A DNA stretch of 64,000 nucleotides, taken from positions 525,001 to 589,000 of the forward strand of contig BSBK01002801.1 of the NCBI GenBank assembly GCA_027943335.1, written 5' to 3'. This document shows, in pieces, positions 24,854-37,558 of the stretch (position 1 is the stretch's first letter; each line of letters starts with the position of its first letter). A program made the position numbers and the translations under genes. The DNA comes from Chamaecyparis obtusa. Taxonomy: Eukaryota; Streptophyta; Pinopsida; Cupressales; Cupressaceae. Under the pieces are notes generated by a model, which saw only the letters and a program-made list of their open reading frames with translations, did not search any database and was not told where the DNA came from.

Positions 24854-26467
24854 TTATGAAATTAGACATATTTCATTTCTCATTCTATTCCTTTTTATAA
24901 CTCTATCATACATATTGCTAATAATCTGATCATCGGGATGATCTAAAGTAACATACCTTGGTGTTCTCTGCTCTTCTCTTGGTTCTTCAAACTGAACATG
25001 AATTCCATTGTCAATTTCAAAGAATTGTTCTTGTTTTGTACTTTGATTTTGTGTAGTTCCTTGATTTGTGCTCACATGATTTGCATCTCCATTTGAATCA
25101 TACTCAAAAGTTTTCTCTTGTACTTGAAATCTCTCATCAATTCTAACATTTGCACTTTCAACAATCTTTCTCAATATCTGATTATAACATCTATATGATT
25201 TTCTCTTAGTAGAATATCCAAGAAATATACCTTCATCAATTATAGGATCAAATTTACCTATTTCATCATCTCTCTTGATATAGCATTTACTTCCAAAGAT
25301 TCTAAAATACTTAACTATTGGTGTGTGACTGAACCAAAGCTCATAAGGTGTCTTGTTTGATACCTATCTCATATGAACTCTGTTCAAGGTGTAAACTGTT
25401 GTATTAATTGCTTCTCTCCAATGTACATGTGAAACCTTACCTTCAAGCAACATCGCTCTTGTTGCTTCACAAACAATTATGTTCCTTCTCTCTGCTACTC
25501 CATTCTATTGCGGTGTCTTAGGAGCTAATGTTTGTCTATGAATACCATTATCCTCACAATATGCATTGAATTTCTTAGATGTAAATTCTCCACCTCTGTT
25601 AGACCTCATACATTTAATCTTAAATCCTGATTCATTCTCAACTTTTTCCTTCAAGATTTTGAACTTATCAAATGCTTTTGATTTTTCTCTAAGAAAAGTA
25701 ACCCACATCATTCTTGTGAAATCGTCAATGAAAAGAATAAAATACTTCTCACCATAAAATGACTTTTCCTTTGTTGGTCCACATAAATCCATATGAACAA
25801 TCTCCAATTTCTCTGATGTAGAAAATACTTTTCTTTGAAATTAACTTTTTGTTTGTTTTTCCATGACACATTCCTTACATAACATGTTAGAGGGCTTCAC
25901 AATCTTAGATAAGTCTCTGACTGCATTTAAATTGTCAACCTTCACTATGTTATCAAAGTTTATGTGATAAAATATTCTATGCCATAACCAACTGTCATCA
26001 ACTTTTGCAATAAAAAAACTTACTCCAGAAGGATTTAATTGAAATACATTACCTCTAGTTAAAGTACCAATTGCAATCTCATTTCTTGCCTTGTCTTTGT
26101 TTGTACACAACTTATCAAAAAATTGTAAGCAATATCCCTTATTAACAAGTTTTCCAACACTTTACAAGTTATGTTTCAGTCCATCAACAAACAATACACC
26201 ATCAATATTAGTCTTACCATCAAGTCTGATTGATCCTTTTCCCTTTATCATGCAATGAGTATTGTTTCCAAACCTAACAACACCACCATCATACCTTTTT
26301 AGTTCAACAAATCTATCTTTATCACCTGTCATATGATACAAACATCCACTGTTTATGATCCAATCTGCCTTCTTCTTTTCAAAATGTGAAATGAGTGCTT
26401 TCTCTTCTGTAATAGGATTTTCATCTTTGATAGCAACAAATCCAATTTCATCTTCATTATCATTGTC
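24854..26467 (-). pseudogene. Copia protease and integrase region
   Basis: The protease begins near 26370; its active-site motif reads WIINSGC where the family has an Asp before Ser-Gly, so the catalytic Asp is replaced by Asn. It is followed by HMTGD. The pre-integrase zinc region (26110-25841) has WHR...H and C-x2-C. The integrase core (25807-25505) has the first Asp in IVHMDLCGP, a second catalytic Asp changed to Asn in RSNRGGEF, and the third motif continuing after a stop as NGVAERRN. The frame is constant across stops at 26468, 25841, 25505 and 24854. The extended linker 25174-24854 is the usual variable region before RT. The enzyme is inactive. Confidence 0.85.
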
Positions 26468-27480
26468 TTATAGGTTAATATCCTTAAGCTCAATTTCCTC
26501 ATCATCATTAACATAGAAACATTCTTTAGCTAATTTTGACTTGTAAGGCTTATGCTTAATCTTAGATACTCTTGTAGGACATCTTGATGCAAAATGATCG
26601 ATCTGTTTACATGAATAACAAACAATTGATAATTTGCCTTTAAAATATCCCTTACCTATGTGTTCTCTTTTGACAATCAAAGCTTCAAGCTCATCCAACT
26701 TCTTTTCTTCTTCCTCAATTTCTGCCCAATCACTTGCATACTCCAAGATTTTTGTTGCTTGTACTCACACTTTTGGTTAGTACCTTTTTATCCTTTTGTG
26801 CACTAGCTCTAAATGATGTATCAACGCTAGGTAAAGTATCTTTTAATTTTATAGATTCAAAATCTTGTAATTTACCAATCAACGTTCCCTGTTAAATCCA
26901 GTCATGAGTGGAATGAATTCTTCAATAGCATTTACCTTGTTCTCATAAGCTAGTGTAAGAGATCTAAGAATCTTTCCAATAATTTCATCTTTAGGCATAA
27001 TACCTCACGTGCTCCTTATTCTTGTCTTAGTGATCCTTTGAACATATGACATGATGGTTTCATCTTCCTACATTTTAGCTTCTTCAAATATTATTTTCCA
27101 ATTCTGCAACTTAGTCCTTTTAGTATATTCAACATCTTCATATAAATTTTCTAATTTAACCCAAATATCATGTGCAAGATCAAGTTCTTTTACCTCAATG
27201 AATTTAGCTTCAGATAAGGAACTTATCAGCACTTCCCTTGCAATCATGTTGTGTTCAAATAAATTATTCTCATCATCAGTTCATGTGCCTAGATCAATCT
27301 CATCTTTGACTTGATTTTGTGTCTTTGTAATTAGCCAATAGTTTATTCCCATGGAGATCAAGTGCATTCTCATCTTGTTCTTCCAACTGTCATAGTTATC
27401 TCCATCAAACTTAAGACTCTCCTTTCTGTAGGCTATTGATTATCTCCTAAAACTTCTAAGTTTCCTTCTCAAAGAGGACT
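26468..27480 (-). pseudogene. Copia gag with CCHC zinc knuckle
   Basis: Downstream of the primer-binding site the minus strand encodes a plant Copia-type gag: a segment with LAHDIWVKLENLYE near 27160, then a coiled-coil region, and the zinc knuckle CYSCKQIDHFASRC near 26610. Several stops and at least one frame change occur at 26750-27300, so only pieces stay open. Gag would form the particle that packages the RNA. The knuckle keeps all four ligands. Confidence 0.75.
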
Positions 27481-27483
27481 TGA

Positions 27484-27498
27484 TGCTCTGATACCAAT
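27484..27498 (-). other. Primer-binding site of the Copia element
   Basis: On the minus strand this reads ATTGGTATCAGAGC, the standard initiator-Met site, adjoining the 5' LTR end at 27499. Confidence 0.9.
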
Positions 27499-28768
27499 TG
27501 TTAAGAAGTAGAGTCCACACACAACTGAGAGGGGGTGGGAGGGTGAATTAGTTGTGACCAAATCAAATTAAATCCAAAACTTGCAATGATGATTATTAAC
27601 AACAGTAAAAAGAATAAACCAAACAAATAATCATGCACCATAACACAAATATTTGTTTTCAAGAAAACCCTTAATCATAGGGAAAACCCCAGTGGAGATG
27701 GAACCCACGAGATAATGTACTAATATATAAATTCCTTGTGAAAGGATGTGACCCTATTAGGAGTCAAATGAAGTTCATTTAGTACAACAATCCCTATTAA
27801 AGGATAGATCCATGTTAGGATACCTTACACCCTTGTTAGAAGATTCTAACCTTGTTAAAGGTTGAAAGGAAACACGTAGACCCACTGTCCAAATGCTCTA
27901 GCAAAGATGATAGATTGATCTTTCAGGATAACATATCCAAAAGGGTGAACTGATTGAACCTGCAACTCAATTTTCCTTAACAATTCCTTTGAAGTCCATA
28001 ACTCAATTCAATAATTCCTCTGCTCTACATTATCTCACATATCCATCCATTACCTTATGTTCGATCATCCATACCGAACAAGGAAAATAACTTTCCTTTA
28101 TACCCGATACAAAAATACTAATTAGGTCAACTTATTAAAGCTCCCCTAATGATTATTTAAATACACATGGCCATGCTAATATGCACATGCCTTCTCAAGC
28201 ATTATTACACATGTTACATTATGGTTCTCACATGTTACAATATATATATATATATTACATTTTACAATGAAAAACAACACGCTTCCTCAACATAGTCAAC
28301 TGCCAGTAAAATATGTTGTGCGTTACACAACAACGACTAATCCAGAATAATTAAAATCCCTTGCTATCACAAACATAGCTACACAAATAAGTCTTCTACC
28401 ATGATCCAAGCTAGCGGACACTGATTCCACTTTGCCAATAAGATATAGCAAATATGCCACAAACAATCACTGTTAACAATTCCTACACACTAGTCTACTA
28501 CCAGTCTTCACCGAATGAATCATAACTCATCCAAAATGGAATATAAGATCCGACGAACATAGATATGATATCTATACTCATCCATGCATACAAAACTAAG
28601 CTCACATACATCAACCTATGACTTCACTATCCTGATAACTGCCTGTGATGTACATAATATCTATCTGTCATGAACACATAGGCATATGTTGTCATTAATG
28701 ACAAAACCTGCCACCAATACAACATAAAATTAGTACATCCAAGTGCCAACAAAACTCTATTTCCATCA
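27499..28768 (-). repeat. 5' LTR of the Copia element
   Basis: The LTR is 1270 bp and colinear with 20550-21821, with scattered substitutions and a short G-rich insertion in the hairpin loop (about 27530-27545). It ends ...CCATCA and is followed by CTATT. Confidence 0.92.
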
Positions 28769-28773
28769 CTATT

Positions 28774-29906
28774 AACATCTCTCCCTTATGTCATAGATGC
28801 ATGATTCTCCATTTTGAGCAAAGGTCAAGGTTGGACATTTGGTGCGGCGACAACACTTATAAATTTGATTGTGATTGGAACCATAGTTATAAATGTTTCA
28901 ACATTTCATTTGATGGGTGTTTGACTTCATGTTTATTTGTAAAATTTATCTTCATTGTGTGTTGTACTATCAAGCTTATCAAAAGAAATTGAATCTTAAA
29001 GAAAAAAGTACAACTTAACAAATACTAATCCCTCTTATAAGTTAAGTAAGGAGGAAAACCTTACCACATTAGCATGCTTAAGTAAAGCTTGATTTAAATA
29101 CAAGAAACCTAGCTAAAACCAATAATAATATCTTATCTCTTATTCTTAGTTGTTTAGGGAATAAAGAACATATTTTTTTAAAAGAATTTTAAATTAATGA
29201 GATAGTTGAATTTGTTAATTCTAAATAAGGATCCCACTTACTCTTTCCTCGTATTGATTTCTTTTATGTTTCAAGTTTCTAAATTTATTAAATAAGAGAA
29301 ATAAACTATATTATGGAATACTTATTTATATTTGGGTTATTATCATTGATAGATTGGAATTGATATAAATATTTTGTTTTTCTTTAAGTTTATCGTTGCA
29401 TAATTTATATTCACAAAATTAGGTGATCTAATTTATTATGAGTATTTGATTATATATAATATTTTATCTTGGCTAATTAATATCAATTATTTGGAATGAA
29501 CCAGGTTATGTGTAGCTCGTAATTAACTCTTTTAGTAATTTGTTATTTGGGATTTGTTATACATTGGAACAAGTGTTCTTAATGGTAAATTAGCACTCTA
29601 AAGTTCCTATAGGGTAGATTGATTTCATTATATCTAATTCAGGTTGTTAAATTAAAGTACTATTATATCTAATTAATGAAAATACTATTGTCAAGGTAGA
29701 TGTTAGATATTTTAGGTGATGTAGAATCAACCATAATATTTATGAGTTTTTCTTAAAGATTTGAATGTTTGTCTTGAATTTAAAACTTAATTTTCCTTGT
29801 AGTTTCAAAATGAAATTTAGAATGTAAATTAATGGCAGCCTTAACATGCAATATAAGTATATTTAATTTATGTCTTTGTAAATTTTCTATGAGAATTGTG
29901 ACCTAA
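28774..29906. other. AT-rich intergenic DNA without recognised features
   Basis: This lies between the Copia element and the LINE. An open frame at 28801-28992 (+) has no family motif and no supporting context. Confidence 0.5.
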
Positions 29907-29923
29907 GTTTGAGATTAATAGTT
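29907..29923. repeat. Target-site duplication of the LINE, left copy
   Basis: GTTTGAGATTAATAGTT is identical to 38986-39002. It sets the 3' end of the LINE. Confidence 0.9.
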
Positions 29924-31370
29924 TTTGATTAAGGAAAACAGGTTTTAATGGGGCCTTGAAACCCTTACAGATTTAAAAGTTTAACATAGATAGAGCGTTA
30001 ATGTGTGTGTGAAAATTGTACCTGATCTATAGACACAACACTTCAATAAAACATTAGAGGTTAGCAAAAATCAAAATCGTGCAAAATTGAAATCTACTCT
30101 AACCAAGTGATTTACTGCCTTCTAGTAGGTGCAAGATTAATGTTCTCAGATTGTTATCGAGATCAGTGACCTAGATGACACCTAAACGAAGGATTTGAAT
30201 GCCAAACTGATATGAAATATGAATGCAATTAATCTATATTTTTGATATTTTCTATGCAATAATAATGAAAAACTGATATGAATCTATGCTAATATGGAAA
30301 TTGATCTAACAACGATATGAATTTATGCTAAATGATATGCAATGCTCAAAACTAGAAAGATCTCACAATAGCTTGGATTCGCAAAGATGATTCTTCAGAC
30401 TCCAATTCGACAGCGTGAGAATGCAAATTCGTGGATGAATTATGAAGAGCTGAGCCTTGGTTTTATAGAAATCCAGGGCTTTGGAGGTGCATGGAAGAAA
30501 TCCATAAATCACTCAAATAACTTAGCTTGATTTTTGAGTTATCTGATAATAAAGATAATTAAGTCACAAAAATCATGCAAAAGCACAGTTCAACTCAAAT
30601 TAGAAGTTTAGATCAACTTTAAAACTCAAAAAGATGTTGAATTTCAAAAAGCTAACAACTTGCATTGATTTTCCAATTTGAGTTTAACTGGTCCTTGAAT
30701 GTGCACATGGATAATTATGATTTAATAAATAAATAAAGTGATTTATTCTCAACTTAACTGATTTTTGAAATAAAATAATTAATTTATGGGTTAATTAACT
30801 ATTTTATCAAACTTTTATTAAAAACTATATTATTAAATAATGACAACTTGCTTTAATTAATTAAATAAGAATTTAATCAATTAATGATAGGATTTTTGAT
30901 TTATTGTCAAATTTGAATAATAATACTTAGGAATAAATATAATTAAATTCAACTTAATAATCAAGTGGTAGAATTAAATCTAATTAATTAAATATGAAAA
31001 TATTCAATTAATCAAACTTAGGATAAATGTGATTTATCGCCAAATAATCATTAAATTAAAGATAATTAGATAAATAGGAATATTGCTAGGAATATTCCCC
31101 GATGCAGAATTTAAGATAATCAATTATGATTCGATGATGTTTAGATGTGCCTTAGATTAGGACTTTGATGTTGATTTCGTTCGAATTGTTGATATAGAAG
31201 ATTAATGAACTTATAGCCCATTTTTGGGCTATTACAGTTAAAAGTATACAACAACAAGATAGCCACAACAAAAAATAATAGTCCACTAGCAGATAGTACG
31301 CAAAAAACCAGAAAACAAAACCAGGGACAAAAGCAAAAAACCAGGACAAGCCCAAAGCTAGGAGAAAAAC
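29924..31370 (-). other. 3' non-coding region of the LINE
   Basis: This is AT-rich and non-coding, from the ORF3 stop to the element's 3' tip. The last 45 bases (29924-29968) contain a GGTTT / AAACC inverted pair around a G/C-rich loop and resemble the tip of the insertion at 22507. Elements of this class often carry an RT-recognition structure in such a place, but that function is inferred. Confidence 0.6.
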
Positions 31371-33449
31371 TCAGGCAAATTCTCTGAGAATCTCCACCAC
31401 ATGAATCTCTAGCTTAGATGCCCTATCAGCCACCTCCTTGAGGTCTGGCAGATCTTTATTAGGTTCCTGGGTGTCCTTCATTGTGCTAGATCTGGTTCTC
31501 TTCCTCGGGCCTTCCTCCGGAGCCTTATCTTTACCACTATTGGGAGACTCCTCCTTGCTACCTCTGTGTTCCTCAATTTTGCTAATCAACACCTTTATTT
31601 TATCGTTAGAAGCTTTGAGGATGTTTTAGCTTTGTTCAACAATTTTCTGCAAGGTTCCCTCCATGCTCTGAACTCTATTCTTCACTTCATCCACTCTATT
31701 ATCCATATCATTCTTCTCCTCAGTAAAGCTGTTCTTGTTGCTGCTATTCTCCCTGTCTAGTCTACCCACCCTGTATTTTAACTCCTGGATTTCATGATAA
31801 GTCCATTTAGTAGTTCTATAGCTATCAATAACATTGTTTTTAGCATTGTTGAGCACATCCATCTGAGGGTTTTCTTTTGTGATGTCGCTCAAAATAACCA
31901 GGGCAGGGTCAATAAGGTCCTCCATTTGAATTTTTCCTTCCTTATTCTCCTTAACCAAAGTTTTCATCATTTCCCTCTTTAGACCCATCCTGACAGAGAC
32001 ATTATGAAAATTTCTCCAGACCACACTCTTTTCTTTGTTCGTAATCTTGCAAGTGTACTGGTTAGTCCCATACTCATCACAACCCTGCTCATTTTCCTCC
32101 TCTCTCCCCTGATTGTCCTCTTCCTCTCTGCTATCCTTCCCCTCCTCTTGCCTTTCCTCCTTAGACTCTTCAATGTTCTTCCTTTTATTCTACCTCCTGT
32201 AAGGTTTGACAGCAGAAACCTCCTCTTTGTCCGCAGGCATCTTAATAGTGATGGTTCTCTTTCCTTTCTTCTTCTCCTTAATTTCCTCTTCTTCACATAA
32301 AGTATCTTCCTCCTCATCAACATTTTCACCCTCCGTGTCCATACCCTCTGCCTCCTCATTGTAATCTCTATCATAAGAGATCTCAATGCCCTGCTTAGGG
32401 TCGAGAGTCTCCTTTTTCTCCATTTTCTCCTTTTTAATTTTCTTTTTCCCCTTTTTGGTCTAAGGGGTAACCTCCGCATCCGTATCCGAATGCATAGCTT
32501 GGCTTTCCTTAATATCAGAAGGGATATACTCTTCTTCTCCCGAATCAATCTCCTCATCAAAACCCTCCTTACCCACTTTCCTCTGCTTAATTTCTTTCCC
32601 TATAGTCCTAGCCTTAAAAAATTCATAAATCAGCAGCAAAAGCCCCTCATGGAAAGCAAGTTTACCGATAGGCTTCTCCCTATAATCATTAATATTCTCA
32701 TTGATAGATGAATATAGGTAAAAAGGAATAGAAATCTTAGCCCCAAACCTCAAGTGGTTAAGAAGCACAAAGTGGTGAGAGTAGATGTGGTCGAATCTCG
32801 TGTCCAGGGAGATATACTTGGTAATCGCCCTCAGCACAAACCTCCACAGTGACTTGATGGACATCGACAGGTAGTAGGTGCTTTTCTTCACAAGAGCCTT
32901 CTTTTCCTCCGCACCTTTAGCAAATTCCATCACTGCCTGGCTCGAAATGTACCTATCTCTGTAGAATTTCTTCCCAATAATGGGTATGCCTGTGACCGCA
33001 GAAATAACCTCCTCAGTCACCGTGAACTCCACCCCATAAATTTTGACACTCCCCTCATTCCAATTCTTAACCATGGTTTTAGTAACAGAGGGTTTCCACC
33101 CACGAAGTTTCTCAATGAAAGAAGTAACATCATCTTTACTCAAAATGCTCCACACCTTAGAGCATTGTTGCCACTTCTCAGCTTCATCCTCTGGTTCCCT
33201 CTTATTTCTTTCCCCCGCCATTTTTTCACTCTCTCTGCAAGCTTTTCTCCTGATAGCAATGTCTTTTGAAATCTGAATCCAATGCATGATATTCTCGATC
33301 CTTCTTTTGAACTCATGAAAATTAAACCCAAAAGCGGGCCTCAAAGTGCGATGATGACGATTACTCGAGTATTTCATACTTTGGCTTTCGTACTTACAAC
33401 TCATTTTTTGACACATTTCCCACAAAACATAAACTTTCATTATTATCAT
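31371..33449 (-). pseudogene. LINE ORF3: globular domain, acidic linker, coiled coil
   Basis: About 692 codons stay in one frame from ATG 33449 to the stop at 31371, broken only by in-frame stops at 32460, 32190 and 31626. The ATG overlaps the ORF2 stop as ATGA (33446-33449). A second possible start is the Met at 33221. Residues about 90-290 look globular and include VTEEVISAVTGIPIIGKK (near 33020-32970). A Lys/Glu-rich acidic linker follows (32560-32190), then a coiled coil (32020-31650) and a Lys/Arg/Glu/Pro-rich tail. No catalytic motif is visible. The same layout appears in the extra ORFs at 12594-15987 and 55262-58476. The function is unknown. The shared duplication and ATGA junction argue that it is a real third gene of the LINE and not a neighbour. 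Confidence 0.75.
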
Positions 33450-36400
33450 TTAATGTTTCCCAATCTACCCGGGATTCTCTCTTTTTCAATTAAATCTTTG
33501 ATTTCAAGCAAAATATTATGTCCATCCTTCCATCTTTTCATCTCATCTTTCCTGACTGCCCAGTTGGCCAGCCTGTTAGCCACTTGATTTGCTTCCCTGT
33601 ATTTATGAGCCACGTGGACTTAAGAATCTGAATGCTCTCCTTAATGATATTTGTAATCGTCCAAGTAGGCTCATTTTTCTCATTAAGGCAATCTATTATA
33701 TTATTTGAGTCTCCTTCCAGCCACAGTTTTCTGACTCCAATATCTCGAGCAAGTTTTATAGTTTGATGGGCCGCAATCGCCTTCGCATAATGATTAGTTT
33801 GCACCCCCAGAGGAGCCGTAATAGCAACAATTCCTTTCCCATGATCATTTCTGATGATGCCCCCAACCCCAGCCTGCTAGGGTTGCCTTTCGTAGCCCCA
33901 TCAAAGTTAGCTTTACACTAGCCCTCAGGCAGGAGAGTCCATTTGCAGTCCTCCCTCCTGTTTCTATCATTCTCCTTAGTGATGAGAAGAGGGTTACAAC
34001 CTTTGATGATAGTATAGTTTTCTAACAAAGCATTAAGGCTTTTGTAAAAGACCACCATAGCATTGGTTTCTTTCTCCCTAAAAATTTAGTTGTTCTGCTC
34101 CTTCCACACCCCCCAATAGAGATGGGGCAAAGTCCAGTCCCATAAGCCCTTGCTCACATCCCCAATCACCCCACAATGCCATTGTTCAAAGAGATCCCTC
34201 ATGTTATTGGGAAAAACCCAGGTCAACTTGAAGAAAGACAGGAAAGAAGACCAAATATCTCTAGTGAAATGATAGTGAATGAAGAGGTGGTCAACATTTT
34301 CACTATGCTTTTTGCAAAGAATGCATCTATTAGGCATTAGATGACCCCTCTTAGTAAGGTTGTCCACCATCAAGATACAGTTTTGAAGCATTACCTAGAA
34401 AAAAAATGTTGATTTTGGGAATAAGGCCAGGATACCAGGCTTAGGGACAGTTTCAATGTTTTGCATGATTTCATAGCCCAAGGCCATAGTGTAGTTGCCA
34501 TCCTTAGTCATCCTTCAAACAATAGCATCCTTGTTGGGTGACAGAGGGATAAGCCTTATCATGTCCATCATCGGCTTAAGCTCCTGGGATATCTCGGTCA
34601 GGTTCACCCATTCATCATTGACCTTGTAGTCTCTCACTCTGTAGCCAAACCTTTCCATGCACGATATCGCCCATCTATTATATGGCTCAATGTTCCATAA
34701 AAGACCAAATCTAAGCCAGTCATCAAGCCAAAAGTTAATATCTTCCCCATTACCAAGTTTCCATTTCGCCTTCTTAGTGGCTAAACCTTTAGTCTTTATA
34801 ATGCTATTCCATATGTTGAAGCCTCTTGGGTCATTATCCCTACTGATGAACTACTTGAAATTAATATTGGCAGAATACTTATCCTTCAAAATATCCCTCC
34901 ATTCCCTCTTGGAGTTAAAGATCCTCCATATCTGTTTAGCTTGCAAAGCCTTGTTGAACTGCTTCAGATTCCTAATCCCTAGACCCCCCTACTTTTTAGG
35001 TCTACAGATATTCTCCCAGGCCACAAGCGGGTACTTCTTATTGCCTTCGGGACCAACCCACAGAAACTTCCTCTGAATAGACTCCAAAGTATCAGTCACT
35101 TTGGAAGGAATAGAGAAAAGGCTTAAAGCATAAGTAGGCAAATTCTGCAAAGTAGATTTGATCAGAAGAACTTTTCCAGCCTTACTCAGAATAATACCCT
35201 TCCAGCCTACCAGTTTTCTATTGAACCTATCAATGAGGTTGTCCCAAAAGAGGTTAGGAGGTTTGGACCCCATAGGGAGCCCCAAATAAGTAGAAGGGAG
35301 AGAGCCAATACCACACCCCAAAATACCAGCAATTTTCCTCTGTCTGCCCTCAGGGGTGTTGACAAAGAAGACTGAGCTCTTGCTCCAGTTAATGAGTTGG
35401 CCCGTGGCATTAGAGTAAGTATTGAGAATGGACTTCACATTTCTGGCTTCTTTCACCAAAGCCTCTCCTCCTAAAATGGTGTCATCCACAAATTGCTGAT
35501 GAGAGAAAATTAGGGGTTCGAAAGAGGGTTTTAACCCTGTAATATCACCTCTACTCCTTTTGTCATGAATAAGTCTTCCCAGGAACTCCACCAAAATGAT
35601 GAAGAGGATTGGAGAAAGGGGATCCCCTTGCCTAAGCCCTCTAGAAGATTTGAAAAAATCAGTGGGAGAACCATTAACCATCACCACAAAAGTGGGGGTG
35701 GAGATCAGTTGGGACATAATCTTTCTAGTTTTATCATTAAAGCCAAAAGCTTCAAGAACTTTATCCAGGAACATCCAGTCCACCCTATCATAGGCCTTTG
35801 ACAAATCAAGCTTGAGTAGGAAACCAACCTTTTTACCTTCCTCTAGAGAATAAATAACCTCATGCATAGCAATGATAGAATTAAGGATTTGTCTGCCAGG
35901 GACAAACCTCGTTTGTTGAGGAGCAATAATTCCCAGAAGGATTTTGATAATTCTATTGGTTAAAACTTTAGAAAAGATCTTGTAAAAAGAGTTGCAAAGA
36001 CTAATAGGCCTAAAATTATCAAAAGAGTCCACACCTATGACTTTGGGAATCAAAACTAGAAAAGTAGCATTGATTTCTTTAAGCAAGCACGTTGCACCAA
36101 AAAATTCCTAAACCACTTTGACCAGGTCATCTTTAATAACTTTCCAATACATCTGGAAGAAATAAGTTGGGAAACCATCAGGGCCAGGAGCTTTCTCAGC
36201 AGGCAGAGAAAAGACAACCACCTTAATTTCATCTATTTCTAGAATAACCACTAGGGCCCTGTTTTGGCTTGCATTAATCACCCTAGGAATGGTCTTGAGA
36301 ATATCCATCTGGTCCTCTTCTCCCAGATTGATCTCTTTGGTAAGGATAGAAGAGAAATACCTAATAGCTTCCTTAGCAATCTCTTTATCTTCCTCAAAAG

Positions 36401-37558
36401 AATCATCCCCCTTTTTAATAACACTAATTCTATTGGCAGCCATGTGTTTCATAATAGAGAGGTGGAAGAATCTAGATTTTTTGTCTCCTTCCTTTAACCA
36501 CACCAATCTAGACCTCTGCCTCCAAAACATTTCCTCTTTACTCACAATGTTGTGAAGATCAGCCAAAATAGTCTTTTCAGCATTCAACCTATTCTCATCA
36601 TAGCCCATGTTCTGAATCTCTTCCTGAACCTCAGCAAGATCCACCATAATCCTTTCTTTAGACCAAAAAAATGTTCCCAAAATCCTTTTTATTCCACTTT
36701 TTTTTATCTCCATTTTAATGTTTTTGAGTTTTTTAGCCACCTTATACATAGTTATGCCTTCCACATCAATGCCCCACCATTCCCTAATTTTGTTAGAAAG
36801 ACCAGGATGAGCATACAACATCTTCTCAAATCTGAAAGGGAAAGCCTTTTTCCTATTGCAAAGCTCTAAGGTGAGAGCAATAGGGGAGTGATTCGAGCCG
36901 AGTCTCACCAAAGAGGAAAGTTTGCATTGATAATGATTCATCCAATCCATAGTGATAAGAGCTCTATCCAGCCTAACCTGAATACAATCTGTCCCTATTC
37001 TTCTATTAGACCAGGTAAACTTTCCACCCCCTAAATCGACATCCATGAGAGCCAAGTCGTTGATTAGATCAGCCAAATGTTGTCTGCTTTCCAAGTCCGG
37101 TGGGAGCCCGCCTAACTTCTCGGTGGCCAAAAGGGGGGTATTGAAATCTCCCATAATAATGCCCTTAGAGTCTCCCAACTTGGTCATCAGATTGCTAATT
37201 TTAATCCAATAGTGCTTTCTACCATTCTTGGTATTAGGGGCATAGATATTCATAACGAACCAACTTTCCTGATTCTTGATATTTTTGAATTGAATAAGCA
37301 AAATGTTACCTTCATCAAAAATGATATCCACCATTAAGTTGTCCTTCCATATCACTAATAGTCCTCCAGAAGCACCCCTAGAATCCAAAGCCGCAGTCTT
37401 CATCCCTTTATTGAAAAAATGCTTTCAATCTTCTCCTTCTTCATTTTCGTTTCCTGAATTAAAAAAAAAAAAAGCCTATGATCCCTAATCATATTCCTAA
37501 CAATTTCCTGCTTGTGGATTCGATTGAGTCCACGAATGTTCTAATATATGATCCTCAT
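33446..37558 (-). pseudogene. LINE ORF2: endonuclease, reverse transcriptase, zinc region, RNase H
   Basis: This protein would nick the target and copy the LINE RNA. The start ATG (37558) overlaps the ORF1 stop. The endonuclease shows NIRGLN, QETK, MNIYAPN and GDFNTPL, but its SDH motif reads SNHSPI, replacing the catalytic Asp. The RT (36086-34989) has LIPK, RPISLCNSFYKI, the QGDPLSP-type block and FVDD. A zinc-binding region CILCKKHSENVDHLF lies near 34320. The RNase H (about 33945-33560) has FDGATKGNP and WLEGDSN. ORF2 ends GRLGNIK at the TGA 33448-33446. Stops at 37543, 36108 and elsewhere, and a few frameshifts (the T-run near 37455, the G-run near 33850), break it. Confidence 0.88.

Larger units (their letters stand above)
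20550..28768 (-). mobile_element. Complete Ty1/Copia LTR retrotransposon, degraded, with a nested insertion
   Basis: LTRs at 20550-21821 and 27499-28768 are flanked by the perfect duplication CTATT (20545-20549 and 28769-28773). On the minus strand the order is LTR, Met primer-binding site, gag with zinc knuckle, protease, integrase, RT, RNase H, purine tract, LTR. The Copia order of integrase before RT is clear. The gag-pol frame can be followed almost throughout and is broken mainly by single stops. The RNase H part is split by a separate 1.05 kb insertion. The element is not expected to be active. Confidence 0.92.

Noticed and set aside
24120..24929. Plus-strand frames opposite the Copia RT
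   Set aside because: They are antisense shadows of a clearly recognisable RT.
20550..28768. Possible endogenous pararetrovirus
   Set aside because: LTRs, target duplication, Copia domain order and integrase identify an LTR retrotransposon.
28801..28992. 63-residue plus-strand frame
   Set aside because: It has no start context, no domain and no neighbours. It is consistent with chance in AT-rich DNA.
31979..32560. Arg/Lys-rich 193-residue minus-strand frame
   Set aside because: It overlaps the acidic linker of LINE ORF3 in another register. The in-frame ORF3 reading continues on both sides, so this is a shadow of Glu/Lys codons.
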